Shown piece by piece: positions 36,051 through 47,625 of a DNA stretch of 64,000 nucleotides. The stretch comes from Zygnema circumcarinatum (Eukaryota > Streptophyta > Zygnematophyceae > Zygnematales > Zygnemataceae). The notes beneath the pieces were generated by a model. The model ran no database searches. It was not told the origin of the DNA and saw only the letters and a program-made list of their open reading frames with translations. Position 1 is the first letter of the stretch. Each line of letters opens with the position of its first letter. The position numbers and the translations under genes are program-made. Location: NCBI GenBank assembly GCA_037447605.1, contig CM074807.1:919963-983962 (forward strand), read 5' to 3'.

Positions 36051-37191
36051 TCAGGGCGACTCCTCATCCACCTGAATGGCGGCCAAGCGGCCAATCCATT
36101 CGCCCAGCCTCTCCTCGTTGGTGAGGTCGACTTCTGGTATTTGAAGACTGCCTTCCTTCCGTTCATAGAAGTCAGAAATACCAATAACAGCACTTTGCGG
36201 ATTGGTTATCTCGGTGATTCGAGCGGAGCCATCCTTCTCCAAAAAGTCTATAATTGGAGCCTCTGCTTTGACGAGGGCTATCAAACTCTCCCTTGAAATG
36301 AACATTGTCATCCCTCGGATGACTTTCGTGTACCTGAAACTCATCAAGCAGCATGTCAGCCTCATTCATACTGAATGTGTCAGTCTTACTGGCCATTAGT
36401 ACAGCCCTTGCCAAGGTGGCCATGAGTCTTAAGAAAGATCACAGTCAATCATACAGACGGTTACCGGTGACATCATGCCTAATATCCTGCAAGAATTCGA
36501 AATGAGTGAGTTTTGGTAAAGAAAGGATACCGCATAAGGCATGTTCCAAAGTACATGCGAGCGCTGGTCCTGCAGATTCGGTGAACATCGGCTGCCGAGG
36601 CTTCCGGCAAAAGGTGAATGAGATACCTATAAAAACACGAAATTATTTTTATCTACTATCTTTTGTTATTGCACTTCTGCATATGCGTTCAAAGAAACAA
36701 GAGAAGAGGTCGAGGGATCCGGAAGACGGGAGATTGAAGATAGGAAAATAAAGAATGAGAAAGAGAGGCGGGAAATGCAGGAGATAAAGACGAGAAGGGA
36801 AATAGGGAAAGGGGAAGCGGAAAAGGCATTGGGAAGTCAGAGATATTAGAGTCATAGAAGATGAAAAGAGGGAGTCAAAAAAAAAAAATAATAATAATAA
36901 TAACCGAAAACGGAAAGAAAAGTACACAAAGAAAAGCGTCAGTGTGAAGCGCAGCTTTGTAACGGACCTCTCTCGAGTTCCGAAAGAGCTTGTTCCTCCT
37001 CCATTCTCCACCTCTTCACAGCCATCTGTTGCAGTGTAAAGACAAGGAAGACTCTTCCCTAGAGAACAACACGTGTACGAACCAGAAACCTTTCCTGCTT
37101 TCACCAATAGAGCAAATGCTGCAAACCCTAAAAGTGCGCACACAGTACACAGACTCACTAGCTTCGCACCGCCTTCCAACGCAGCAGCCAT
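36051..37191 (-). CDS. Unrecognised multi-exon gene
   Basis: Coding-like segments on the minus strand are as follows. A start at 37191 (MAAALEGGAKLVSL...) has a hydrophobic stretch like a signal anchor (LVSLCTVCALLGFAAFALLV). A segment at about 36614-36470 reads YLIHLLPEASAADVH in one frame. A segment at about 36430-36352 reads LMATLARAVLMASKTDTF and MNEADMLLDEFQ. A last segment, about 36310-36051, reads SLIALVKAEAPIIDFLEKDG and ends at the stop at 36051-36053. I could not join these in one frame with confidence, so exon limits are open. I do not recognise the family. The GA-rich intron around 36750-36900 makes spurious frames. Confidence 0.5.
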
Positions 37192-37492
37192 GTCGACTGA
37201 AAAATCCAAAGCTGAGAAATCTAACCATTCTCTTCCGGCTCATTCCACCTTTTAGGATTCTCGGAAGCTGCAGAGGTTACGCCCGCCCCAACCGCCGCCA
37301 TGGCCGCCCCCCTCCCTCTCCCCCCGCCGCAACCGCCGCCGGTTTTTGCAGAAAATTTGAACCGCGGAAGTTTGCAAGTTTGAAACTTCCCGCGCCGACG
37401 GCCGACCGCGACCGCAACCGCCGTAACCGCAAGCGGCGGCGGGCTAGAAGAGCCAATGTAATTATTTTATAATTATAGATTAATTTTATATC

Positions 37493-37630
37493 TTAAGGTC
37501 TACTTACACACCTTTTTGGTCTAAATTCACACCTTTTTTGGCAGGCCAGATTTTCAGTGTTTTTAGGGTTTTGGGTGATTTTTTTAAAGGTGCGAATCTA
37601 GCCAAAAAGGGTGTGTAAATAGACCCTCAG
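37493..37630. mobile_element. MITE-like inverted-repeat element, about 138 bp
   Basis: The two ends, 37493-37539 and 37581-37630, are inverted copies of each other over about 42 bp with a few mismatches. Shared words are GGTCTA, TTACACACC, TTTTTGG and CACCTTT. The short interior contains TTTTAGGGTTTTGGG. A target duplication is not clear. Confidence 0.6.
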
Positions 37631-37718
37631 GCTATTTTTTCTTGTTCCTTTTTTCTTTTGAAGCTCGGGCACTTTGACGACTCGAATTGTAGTTATTTTT
37701 ACTTTCGGTTCAATTAGT

Positions 37719-37720
<2 letters not shown>

Positions 37721-37767
<47 letters not shown>
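37721..37767. repeat. AT dinucleotide microsatellite
   Basis: About 23 uninterrupted AT units. Confidence 0.95.
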
Positions 37768-37770
<3 letters not shown>

Positions 37771-38486
37771 ATGACTACCGTCAGGACAAGTGCAACTGTA
37801 ATTGGGGGCCTCTTGTGGTGAGTGAAGGTGCTTTGTGGGCCTTCAGGGTCGTTATTTGCATCAAACGACATCATCATTTTGCATCATTTTATTCGTCATC
37901 GCGGGGTAGGCGCCTGTTCTCAAGTGCTACAGTATGTTTCGGGTTTCAAACTGCTTGATTGGAAATTAGCCATTTAAAACAAGCTTTCTGTTGTATTACG
38001 GCTTTCCTCTATTCTCATCCCTTCTCTTCACTTCTTTTCTTTTCTCTCCTCTCCACTCCCTTCTCATTTCCTATAAAGACTGGCACAAAAAACTCAATCC
38101 ACGCTCACACCCGCATTTCACAAAACAATCCACTGCGTATCGTGTCCCTCCCTTCCACATTCTTGTGAGAGGGGCAAAAGGATTAGAGGCAAATTCATCA
38201 AACATGCTAATCTAAACTAAATATATACACTAACAGTTACAATATTATAAAGCGCACACGCGGAGCTTCTCAGCGTATTTACGCCTTCACAAACTTCTTT
38301 TTGTTTCTTCTCTGGCGAGACACGCACTCGACTCAATTATACAATGTGGGAGCCCTATAGCCATGGGGGCATCGCTTACATAAGAAGGGAAGCAGCAGAT
38401 CTTTATGCCCTCTCACACAAAGGCTGCAAGGTGTGAAAAGAAGCAATCCACGCATTGGGGAAAGCATGATGTTTCTAGAGACCACT

Positions 38487-41447
38487 TTACTCGTGGTTTT
38501 CGATGCGCCGGACGAGCATGGGCATGCCGTGGGAGGGACGGAGCGTGATTAGCGCCTGCGTGCTGTGCTTGAACCCGGGCGCTAAACTCCATGAAAAGTC
38601 CCTCAGGATGTGGGCCAAGATGACTTTGGCCTCCATCATGGCGAATGCCTGCCCTATGCAATTGCGCGGTCCTGCGCTGAAGGGGACAAATACATGGGGG
38701 TCCTTGCACGCACCCGCCACACCGTCTGGTAGGAAAGAATGAAGAAACAATTGGGAGGTTGGTTCATTGATGCTGAGACTGACTGAAAAGATGGCATCCT
38801 AGTGCAAGTAAGTCAGACCGTTCTTATGGAAAACAAGATGTTGAATTTTCAGGGCTATCTTCTAGCATAGGCGAGCTTCTCACATAAAAGGGAGGAGTGC
38901 TTTGCTTTCCTCCTCTGAAAAAATCTCTCACCTGCAAAACGCTCCGGCCGGAAGGTGTCCGCGTCCTCCCCCCAGAGGTCCTTCTTGCGATGCAGGTGAG
39001 AGATGGGAACAAAGACACTCGTCCCTTTGGGGATGCTGTAAGGCCCCAACTTCATCTCCTGGAACAGCCAATGCAGGCAGCCAGATCACATCTCTGAACT
39101 CAGCCCGTTTTTAGGGTTTTTAGGGTTTTCTCCTACTTGTTGCGTGTAAGTGAAAAGTAAAAGCTTAAAATAAACATAGTAAGAGATGCAACAAGCACGC
39201 CTTACAGAACTCAAACCCAAGTGAATCCAACATATGGTCCTCACCTTTTCTACGCCTCTCATGACTCCGGGAATAGGGGGAAACAATCTCAGTGATTCCA
39301 TGAGCACCATTTGAAGCTCCTTAAGCGAGGCAGCCTTCTCCCAGTCCGCCTTCTCTGAGTCTGACCATATGACGGAGTTCACCTCCTCTCTCAGACGAGT
39401 CTGCCATTCGGGATGCCGTGAAAGGAGGTACAGCGACCATGTTATCAACTGAGCCGTTGTTTCGTGACCTACACGCCAAAAAAAGGCAAATATTAAGTGA
39501 TGTTTTCGTGAGGGAGAATTCTCTTTAGGTGTTTCAATTGCAAGGTAGGAGACTGCCCACCTGCAAGAAGGATGTTGAGGCACTCATCCATGAGCTGTTC
39601 GTTGGTCATCCCAATGTTGGTCTCATCATCGGTAGCCATCAACATGCTCGCCAGAAGATCGTCTCCCACGACTCCCTGTTAGGGTCAATCAAGGCATAAT
39701 CGTAAGGGCGTAACCATTGGCATGTTTGTGCAAGTTACAAGCCTACCATGTAATGTTATCACCAACTACTTTGGTTGTCGAGACCTTCTTATGTTGTTTA
39801 TTTTTTGCAGGATTCTTTGGAGCTGATGATGTGTCAACGTACAGGTGTGATTGCAATACAATATTTTTTAATAATTGTAGCTGGTGGGTTCCTTTTCTCA
39901 CAAAAATACCTGAATTTGTGCCTTCCTCCGTCGTTCAATAAGACCAAGCATGAGCGTGCGGATTTTTCTCTCACACTTCGCAATGGTGCGAATCAATTTT
40001 AAGGGCAGACGTCTGCAAATGGAGTTCCATGCATAGAACATTGAGTGAGACAGCTTTGCAAACTGCCCCTCTGTTTACCAGAACTAAATGCGGGACAATG
40101 GAGATCAGGCAAACCAACTTTCCAGCAATAGGCTTCAACGTCAATGCGTTGTGGCATGGTAGTTATGCAGTATCGATCTCGCAGCAGGCAAATAATCTCT
40201 ATGTTGGTTAACATAAACTTGACTAAAGGTCAGATTTGAAATGCCGCGGTGCTTTTACTTGTACAGTGGAATGAAAACGTAGCCGCGAACTATGCAGTCA
40301 ATTGTCGCCTCCAATATTTCCGCAACCGTTTCGTATATCTCCCGTGCCTGCTCAGACCCTCCACTTATGTTCGCTCCAAAGGCCGACTGGCCAATAATTT
40401 CGAGTGCCAATGAAGAAGCGTCTTTTTGAACATCAATTTCTGCCAGGCCGTTGGAGTTCTTTATTTGCTCTTTCCACGAGTCAACGGTCTGCTGTGAGCT
40501 TGAAACCATCACACGTAACACCTCCTGTAGAGCCATTACCGCCCAATTCATCAGAACGCTATTGATCAAGAAACTTCAACTATGTGTATGGTGTCTATTA
40601 GAGCCAGGAAATGTTTGGTGTGAGTTTGAAGCTATATAGTTGCTACAATAAAAGTTGCGTGAGGCCAAAACTTGGGTCCAGTTTTGCACCTTGATATGAC
40701 GGTGACCGAATGAAGGGTTCATCATGCGGCGTTGACGACTCCAGAGGGGCCCATTAGAGTTAATGAGGCCATTCCCAAAGAGGGCGAGGGCGCGGCGCTG
40801 CAGACTATCTTTTGGCCACTCTTGAGAGTTACCCATGAGCACCTGAAGGGAAAGAAAATAAAAGGAGGCGAGGGATCACACAAGTCGTCTTATTAGTAGA
40901 AAAAATCCACAGCTTTTGTGGAAAACTCGTCCATGACGATGAAGTGAAGTATAATGAGTTCTCTTCACCGGCTATAATCGTGTACCTGGCGTTGAAGGGC
41001 GGGGTCGCTGATTATGAGCCGCACATGCGGTCCAAGGGACATGGCCACGAGGGGTCCGTACTTCTTTTCGTTTTCCCGAAACACATCAACAAACTTCTCG
41101 TCACGTTCGCCAGGTTCCGTACCCATTCCTGCGTGCAGAAAGTCCTCGTGATATTCGGGAAGGTGTCCAACCACTGGCCTGCAGGATTACCCCAACTCCC
41201 ATCAAAGTCCATCCTCTGTGAGGCTCGCAATAGACCCGAAAACCTCCTCACTTGATATTTCAGGTGGGATACAATCCACAGACCTGAAAGGCGTAGTTGG
41301 AATGCCTTGACGCCGAAGGCGCATCAAGATGCTGTACGGCCGCCATATTGCAAAAAAGGCGAAGCAGAGAGCGCCTGCAAGGAGCCCCGCTAAGAGTACA
41401 AACGGCGCCACTGTTGCCACCGGCGATAGCATGCTTGCAAGGGCCAT
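38487..41447 (-). CDS. Cytochrome P450, CYP72 clan (paralogue C), 9 exons
   Basis: Exons on the minus strand: 41447-41284, 41178-40986, 40842-40690, 40524-40259, 40012-39910, 39675-39561, 39468-39245, 39058-38932, 38725-38487, giving 527 residues. Exons 2-9 have exactly the lengths of those in A. Motifs are an N-terminal anchor followed by [21 protein letters not shown] (GHETT), [16 protein letters not shown] and haem loop [11 protein letters not shown]. All introns are GT-AG. It is predicted to be an ER monooxygenase of unknown substrate. It is closer to A than to B in sequence although B is A's neighbour, and it lies about 22 kb beyond B with CESA and the fold-back element between. The start could also be the next ATG at 41432. 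Confidence 0.95.
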
Positions 41448-42175
41448 GCTCAGGGTTCAGGGATTCAAAGGATCGATTACGTTGGGTTCTTTGCGGTGGT
41501 TTTGAGGAGGTGGGGGTGGGGGGGAGGAGAGAGGGGGGAGCGGCAGGCACTGCTAAAACCTCTGCAGTGCAAGGCGCTGCATGCCGCCGGCGCGCGCCGC
41601 TTAATGTAGGGCTGGCGGTCAATAGCCGTACGATTATGCAAGAACGCGTGACTGGACGAAAAGGGGACCGGTCGGAGGTTGTACGGACGACGGACGGCCG
41701 TTGTGGCGGCTCGAACGGTTTCGGTAGGTCGGAACAGAGCGACCGGTCCATGGCGCGGCCTGGAGGGGGGCTGTGCATTGGTCGGAGTGCTTCCTAAAAA
41801 CATTTGGACATTTTCATGCTTCTTGTTTTGATTGTTTTGTGGGTGCTTAACTTTAATAATGACATTTTCATTTTTGAGGGGTTGGCATTCTACCCAGCAA
41901 TCGCAGGAAACATCGGAAACATTGTACCTTTGTCTGTCTAAGCGCAAAGGAAATAGAATGGAGAGAGAGTGAGAGTAGAGCATGTAAACCAACAGCTCGA
42001 AAGACTAACCGACTGACTGATCGATCCACTAAGAAGTTCAAAAGAACCATCCAACCGAGCTTTATTTCCCTCATATGCAAGTAAAGCAGCATGTCAGAAC
42101 AGGGCGCCATGGCAGCTCTTGCAATATTCCAATTCAGAAGACCGCCATATCCGAGGGCCCCTTCTTTCCATTTCC
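41448..42175. other. P450-C upstream region and RAD9 3' side
   Basis: Upstream region of P450-C (minus) and downstream region of RAD9 (minus). GC-rich to 41760 with a G-run at 41509-41536, then AT-richer. Long overlapping frames on both strands (41260-41797) have no recognisable domain. Confidence 0.5.
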
Positions 42176-45100
42176 TCACAGAGGCCGGATCCTCTTCTCC
42201 GGCGGCGTCGCCTGCACAAACTCCTCATCCTCCTCCTCGTCCTCCTCCGTGCTGTTCCCAATCCACACATTCGGATTCCGAAACACCGTCTGGGTCGGAG
42301 GCTGAGCATGCTCGGCACTCCCTTCATTCCCTGCACACACACCACATTCAGAGCTCTCATCTTCCTCATAATACGGGCATTAGGGTTACGAGGGCTTGGT
42401 AATCGCAACCAAGCAACTAATCCAAAGCCTGCGGTATCGTATGACCTGAAAAGCGTTTCTCACCTCTGCTCTTCTCCATTGACGTTTGGGCCCTCCTTTC
42501 AGAGAGTGGGAGAAACTCAGCACCTGCAGGAAACTTCCCCTTTCGAGCCTCTCCTGCTGCATACTCGACTCCCTCCATACCCTCGTGTTGCCAAGGCACA
42601 GAAGTTGAAGCCTGTTGGACCGTGTTCATAGGTGCCACTCGTTGAGAGCCTCCTTGCCGGTTCCTGTTCCAAAGCAGTACCTTGGATATGTTGAATTACT
42701 TACCTTCTTGCCTCTATTCAGCGGCACACTTCACCAAAAAGTTGGAATTTCAGACCTACAAACGCAGCAGGGGCTGCCTCATTCTGCTTCATCAGGTTAT
42801 GTGGAGACACAAACAGAAAGCTTAAATTCCAGGGGGCCTATTTTCATGGCCAACAACCTGATTAGTAAAGTGTTTACATCCCAACCTCGAAACGTGAGAG
42901 ACTTTCAGATTCCCTGCTGTTCGCAATGATCCACATCTAGTAAAAGATCTACCTCCTCTCTTGTCATCCTTTGCCCTCAAGTGTCTGTACATATGCGTAA
43001 AGATCAATCAGCAGAATAAGCACTCAGGTTAAGCGGTTGGCTTTGACATTTGACAGGAAAAACTCCTACTCCTTGAGACAAAGGCCGAAAGGCACGGGAA
43101 GGCATACTGGGAGGGAGAGCTGTCTCGGAAGGGCTCAGGGTCGCCAGTGTGGCTTGGCCGCATGTGCACCCTCTGAATTTCTTCAGTTGCATCCATACTG
43201 TCTTCTGTCATCCTGAAGGGTTCAGAGTTATGTGGATCGGTTCTAACCTGACCTTCCGAATTTGGATACACAGCATTGCCACTCTGCCTTGCACCACTAC
43301 CTGCAAAACGAGAAATAGACATACTTAGAATTCATCAGGGGAGCTGAAGCAACTGAAGACACTGCCGCCTTTCCAGGAGATTCGTCCATTCAGATGCTTG
43401 CTCTGCTGGGAAACCTTAGCAGCACAACCACAAGGGAAAACCTATACTGGGGCTTGAAAATGAGCCAAGCATGTTGCAACGACACCCCATCCTCACATAT
43501 CTTCTATAGGGGCTGCAGAAAAGTACGACTTGCCTGACAACTCGGACCAGATATTTGTTCGATCTGAGCCAGCATGTGAATCAAACCTTTGCCTCCTCTC
43601 TGTTCTCTCAGGGGGCAGTGGGCCTGCAGTCCGCAGTAACTCAGCATCCTGCTGTGACTGTTCCCGGGCAGTCTGGGCAGTCCGGCCTTCTTGATCACCA
43701 GTGTTAGCAGCCCCTTGTTCTCGTGAGCCTTGGGATGTTTGAAGCACCGATTCCATCATAGATGCAACTACAAGCATGGCTTCGAAGTCTGATCTCACTG
43801 TGTCGCTGACACCAAAGTACGGGCTGAATAGCACTGGCCTGTATACAATGCAAGGGAATAGAGATCCATTTGGAAAGAGTTCACCATCACTTGGGAGAAG
43901 ACAATGCTCTAAGGGAGACAAGCAATCATTGTTCACCAAGCATTCCGCTTAAGATAGAGACATGGCTCCTGATATTAAGTGGCCGCTGATAGCTCCTTTC
44001 CTTTAAACCTACACATTTTTCAGGCCTGGCCTGGCCTGTTAGAGTGAGAGGACTGACAAAGTGCATTCAGACCAGCCACTCCCTTGCCTGGAATACTTAA
44101 GAAAAACCGTAATTCTAACGCAGACACCTCATTTGATCTATGGTGACTTTCCAATCACAATCTGACAAGGGATTTGGGGGCTTCCAGGTCAGGTCGTCCA
44201 AAACAGATGAAATCGGGAACGTTCAAAAACTAGTTTTCTACGTCACCTGGCTACACCCACGAGATACTTTGATGTGCCAAACTGTAGAACCAAGGCCATT
44301 GCGTAAAAGCTTAGGACCGGTTGGGTCATGAGGGCTTTGCTAAACAAGAATGTGGGCCTACTGATTTTTTCTGCAAGATAGCTAGATTCCGCGAGGAGAC
44401 CTGAACTTAAATTTCTCAAAAAGGGAACAACGGACTGAATCATGCTACCAGAAAGCGAGCTCTAATGCAGTACCTGGACCGGGTGCTTACACGCGCACCT
44501 TTCAGAGTCCAATCAACCAAACCCTTCACCCAGTTCAAATTCTAAAACCTGCCATTGGCCTCAGATTGTGAGCAAGCAGCTAGTATTATTGATTTGGATC
44601 ATTACCCTCCTGCCTTGTCAAAGTACATCCGCAGATCTACCTCGACAGCTTCACAAAACGCGATGAAAGCCTGACCCCTTGAAATCCCCCACAAGGCCCA
44701 TGACTGTCATGGACTGAGTTACTTGCTGACCTGCCCCGCTTGCAAAAATCTGCTCAGCAAGGGAGACTGCCTACCCGCAGCTCCTTGAGGCTGAACGTCA
44801 TATCCACGGCATCCCCCGTATGAGAATACTGCTGTAGCTCCTCCGTTGGATCTATCCACAACTGAGTGTGGAGGCTGGGTCCCTCCGAAGCCCCTGCGGC
44901 CTCTCAGGATTTGCAAGGAAATGGTGAAAAGTGAAAGGAAAAGCCCGGCAGATGATATACTTCAATAGCTGGTAAGCTATTGCTAATGCTTATCGAGACT
45001 TTGCGGTGGAGAGGTCACGTTCTGCGCATCAGTCTCCTTGCTTCCAAAGCAGCGTTTCTTTTCAATTGTGACAGTATTCCAGATTCAAGACTCAACGAGA

Positions 45101-46974
45101 AGCCTATGGGCGCCTTATGAACAGTATGGAGGACATGAACTTACGCCTTGTGGGGTCCACATAGCTCCGTAGTTCCACTGCTTTAGCCTCTGGAGGTCCC
45201 GAGTCATCTGCTGCCGGGGTAGCAAGCGGCTCTGTTGCGATCAAAGTGATCTCTCCAAGTGTTGATTGAAAATTGCTGAGAAGTCGGTTCAGATCCTTAG
45301 GCTTAACCACCAAATGGCTTGGAAATGTAGCCGGGTCTACTTGTGCTGAAAGAATCTGCTCTGTGTGGATGCATGATAGCCAGTACGTCTTGCGAATGCC
45401 TGAATGTAGCATTGACAGCAACAGCAGCGTATTCAGACAAGCACACGAATGTGTTGGGATGTGCAATGTTCCCAGGTGCAAATTTACATTATTAGTAACT
45501 CATAGATTGGACTCAGGAAGGGTACCTGCGCAAAGTTCCACCTTCTACAACCCTGAATGTGTTTGAAAGATAAGCTCAGTTCGTTCTGAACTCCGTAACC
45601 TTCGTGGCTTAAACTGCCATTTTATTGAAGGTATGCAAAGCAGCAGTCATGCTAAGGGAAGGGCATTCGAGTATAGTCGTTCACCATTTGCGCACTGAAT
45701 AGTCCACTTCAATTTTGTCGCATCTGAGTTCTCCAGTGACATTGTGAGTGTCTCCATATTCCCAGGAGGTGTCCTGAAAATAGTCAGCACCGCCTGAAAT
45801 ACAGCAGAAAGAACTTTGTAATTACATCAACGTGGGCTTATGCACTTTTGATTGAAGAATTCTCCTTGATTAACCACCGTTTTGGCTGGGAAGGACAATA
45901 AACACAATAAATGGGGTTCTACACTAGCAATAGATACGAGCACCAGGAGCAGAAAGTTAGCAGACGAATCAAATCTGCAAGACGCCTTCAGGAAGGTTCG
46001 GAGCATTACCTTCACAAGGACGCAGCAAGTTGCAGTTGGAACGGACAACAGATAGCGATCAAAAAACTCCGCTTTAAATGTAATGGATAGGAATGCTGTC
46101 TTCGCCGCATTTAGAGTACGTAGCATTACCTGCAATTACATCTCCAAAGACTCTATTGGTGGCAATTTTTCCTTTCTGGAGCAGTAAGCAAGGAGCGATA
46201 CAGCATTCTGACGAGTCTAGCATATTGCTTTCACCCAAAATCTTGGGTGATAGCAGGTTACTCAAGCCGGAACAATCCTCCATCAAGCAATAAAGGAAGT
46301 TTCAAGACGTTGTGTACAGCGGAATTTCAGACTGTACAGTCTAATGGACAACTGCAAACATGAATTGCTCACTCGAAACCAGAATGTAGGCCTTTATCTA
46401 TACCATTAATAACATGTAAAGCAAAAGTATACCTACAAACAAACGTATAAACACGTTCTAGTATGGCTTATAGCAATCGGAGAGAGTCACCGTATTTACA
46501 ATATTGTGCAAAATGCAAGTTTTGGTTTTCCATTACTTGAATCCTGTGGCAAAGAAATAGGTGGAAACCTTTGTAAATCGGAACAATTTTCAACCGGAAG
46601 TTATAAAAAAGACGAAATAACTCGCAAAATTCAGCCTCCAATCGTCCCGCCTATTGCGTCACTCTTATTTCAGTGAATGCCAGCATAAAGTACAGCTTAT
46701 AACAAAAACGAGCTGCTTTGTATGCATTTCGGACTATTGAAACCTTCCAATTTGGAACAAACTGGCAAGCAAAAACGATTTTATTCAATGCCTTTCACAC
46801 GTCCATCCAACCAAACACAATTACACCGATCCTTAAGCTCGAGTCTGCAAACAAGATGCCCACCTTGGACGGAATAGCTTCCAAGGTAACTTCTGCAGCA
46901 TGCGCCGCCCGAGCGAGGCAATGCACTGCGGAGCTGAGAGTGCGGATTTGGCCTCCACTGAGAACGCAGTCCAT
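42176..46974 (-). CDS. RAD9: RAD9, subunit of the 9-1-1 checkpoint clamp
   Basis: Exons on the minus strand: 46974-46864, 46129-46010, 45793-45685, 45399-45145, 44893-44775, 44670-44606, 43838-43534, 43300 to an unresolved end, 42663-42464, 42330-42176. Recognised blocks are LNAAKTAFLSITFKAEFFD, KLKWTIQCANG, KPKDLNRLLSNFQSTL, AVELRSYVDP, LHTQLWIDP and FEAMLVVASMM. They cover both PCNA-like folds of RAD9. RAD9 forms a ring with RAD1 and HUS1 that is loaded at damaged DNA in the nucleus. The tail is Gln/Ser-rich, then acidic (STEEDEEEDEEFVQATPP), as in plant RAD9 proteins. The exon ending at 43534 uses a GC donor (TCAG|GCAAGT). The junction between 43300 and 42663 is not solved; an in-frame stop lies at 43029 if that exon reads through. 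The donor after 45145 could also be a GC site two bases away. Confidence 0.88.
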
Positions 46975-47625
46975 GGCTCCCTCTGCCAAGCTCCCGGGCA
47001 GCTCCTCCTGCTTTAACCAGCTCCTGCTCCTGCTCAGCTCCTGCTGCTCCTGCTCCTGCTTCCTGCTCCTGCTTGGTGCTTACTCCTGCTTGGACAGAGA
47101 AATGCTCAGAAAGCATGGCTTAATCGGCCTCCAACCTTTCAAATTTTGAAGCAAGCAAGCGCTTGAAACTTTAAAAAGTTGAAAATGAACAAAACGAAAC
47201 TTGAAAAGTTCTGCACCTTACAGAGTCCCATTCAGAGCTTTAGTCACAGAGCCGTGACTCAGTCAGCTCAGCTCCTCCTCCTTGGTCAGTCAGCTCCTCT
47301 GAGTTTTAATTAGAGAGAGGTGGCTAATTCTGAACTTGGCTAAAGTGGACTTTTTAGTTATCGCCTAATGACTAAATAACAGCAGTCCACTTCAGTATTT
47401 GAAGTATCACTAACTAACATCTAACCTTCTGACTAATGACTTATGACTAAAGAAAGGTTACTTTTCCAGCCTCCTGCCATATACGTCCGTACATGTTCGT
47501 ACCGTACCTTATGTACGACAAGTGCGGTAGTGTACGGACCGTGGGACCTGCTCCGGCAGCAGCAGGAGCTTCTGTAGCGGCGCAAGGTGAAGCAGGAGCA
47601 GGAACAGGGGCAGGCAGAGGGAGCC
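46975..47625. promoter_or_regulatory. Divergent promoter region, RAD9 / COG4
   Basis: This 651-bp spacer separates two divergent start codons, so it must carry both promoters. It has a GCTCCTG-type direct repeat near 47021-47085 (in the RAD9 5' side) and a cluster of TGACTAA/CTAATGACT words at 47338-47455. No clear TATA box. Confidence 0.5.

Larger units (their letters stand above)
37192..38486. other. Intergenic with MITE-like element and AT repeat
   Basis: 37262-37440 is GC-rich with repeated CCGCC words, upstream of the minus-strand gene. 37493-37630 is a small inverted-repeat element, listed separately. 37721-37767 is an AT dinucleotide run. The rest, up to the 3' end of P450-C, shows no gene. 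Confidence 0.6.

Noticed and set aside
41260-41797. 166- and 172-codon overlapping frames upstream of P450-C
   Set aside because: They are antisense or out of frame to P450-C exon 1 and its GC-rich upstream region, with no domain.
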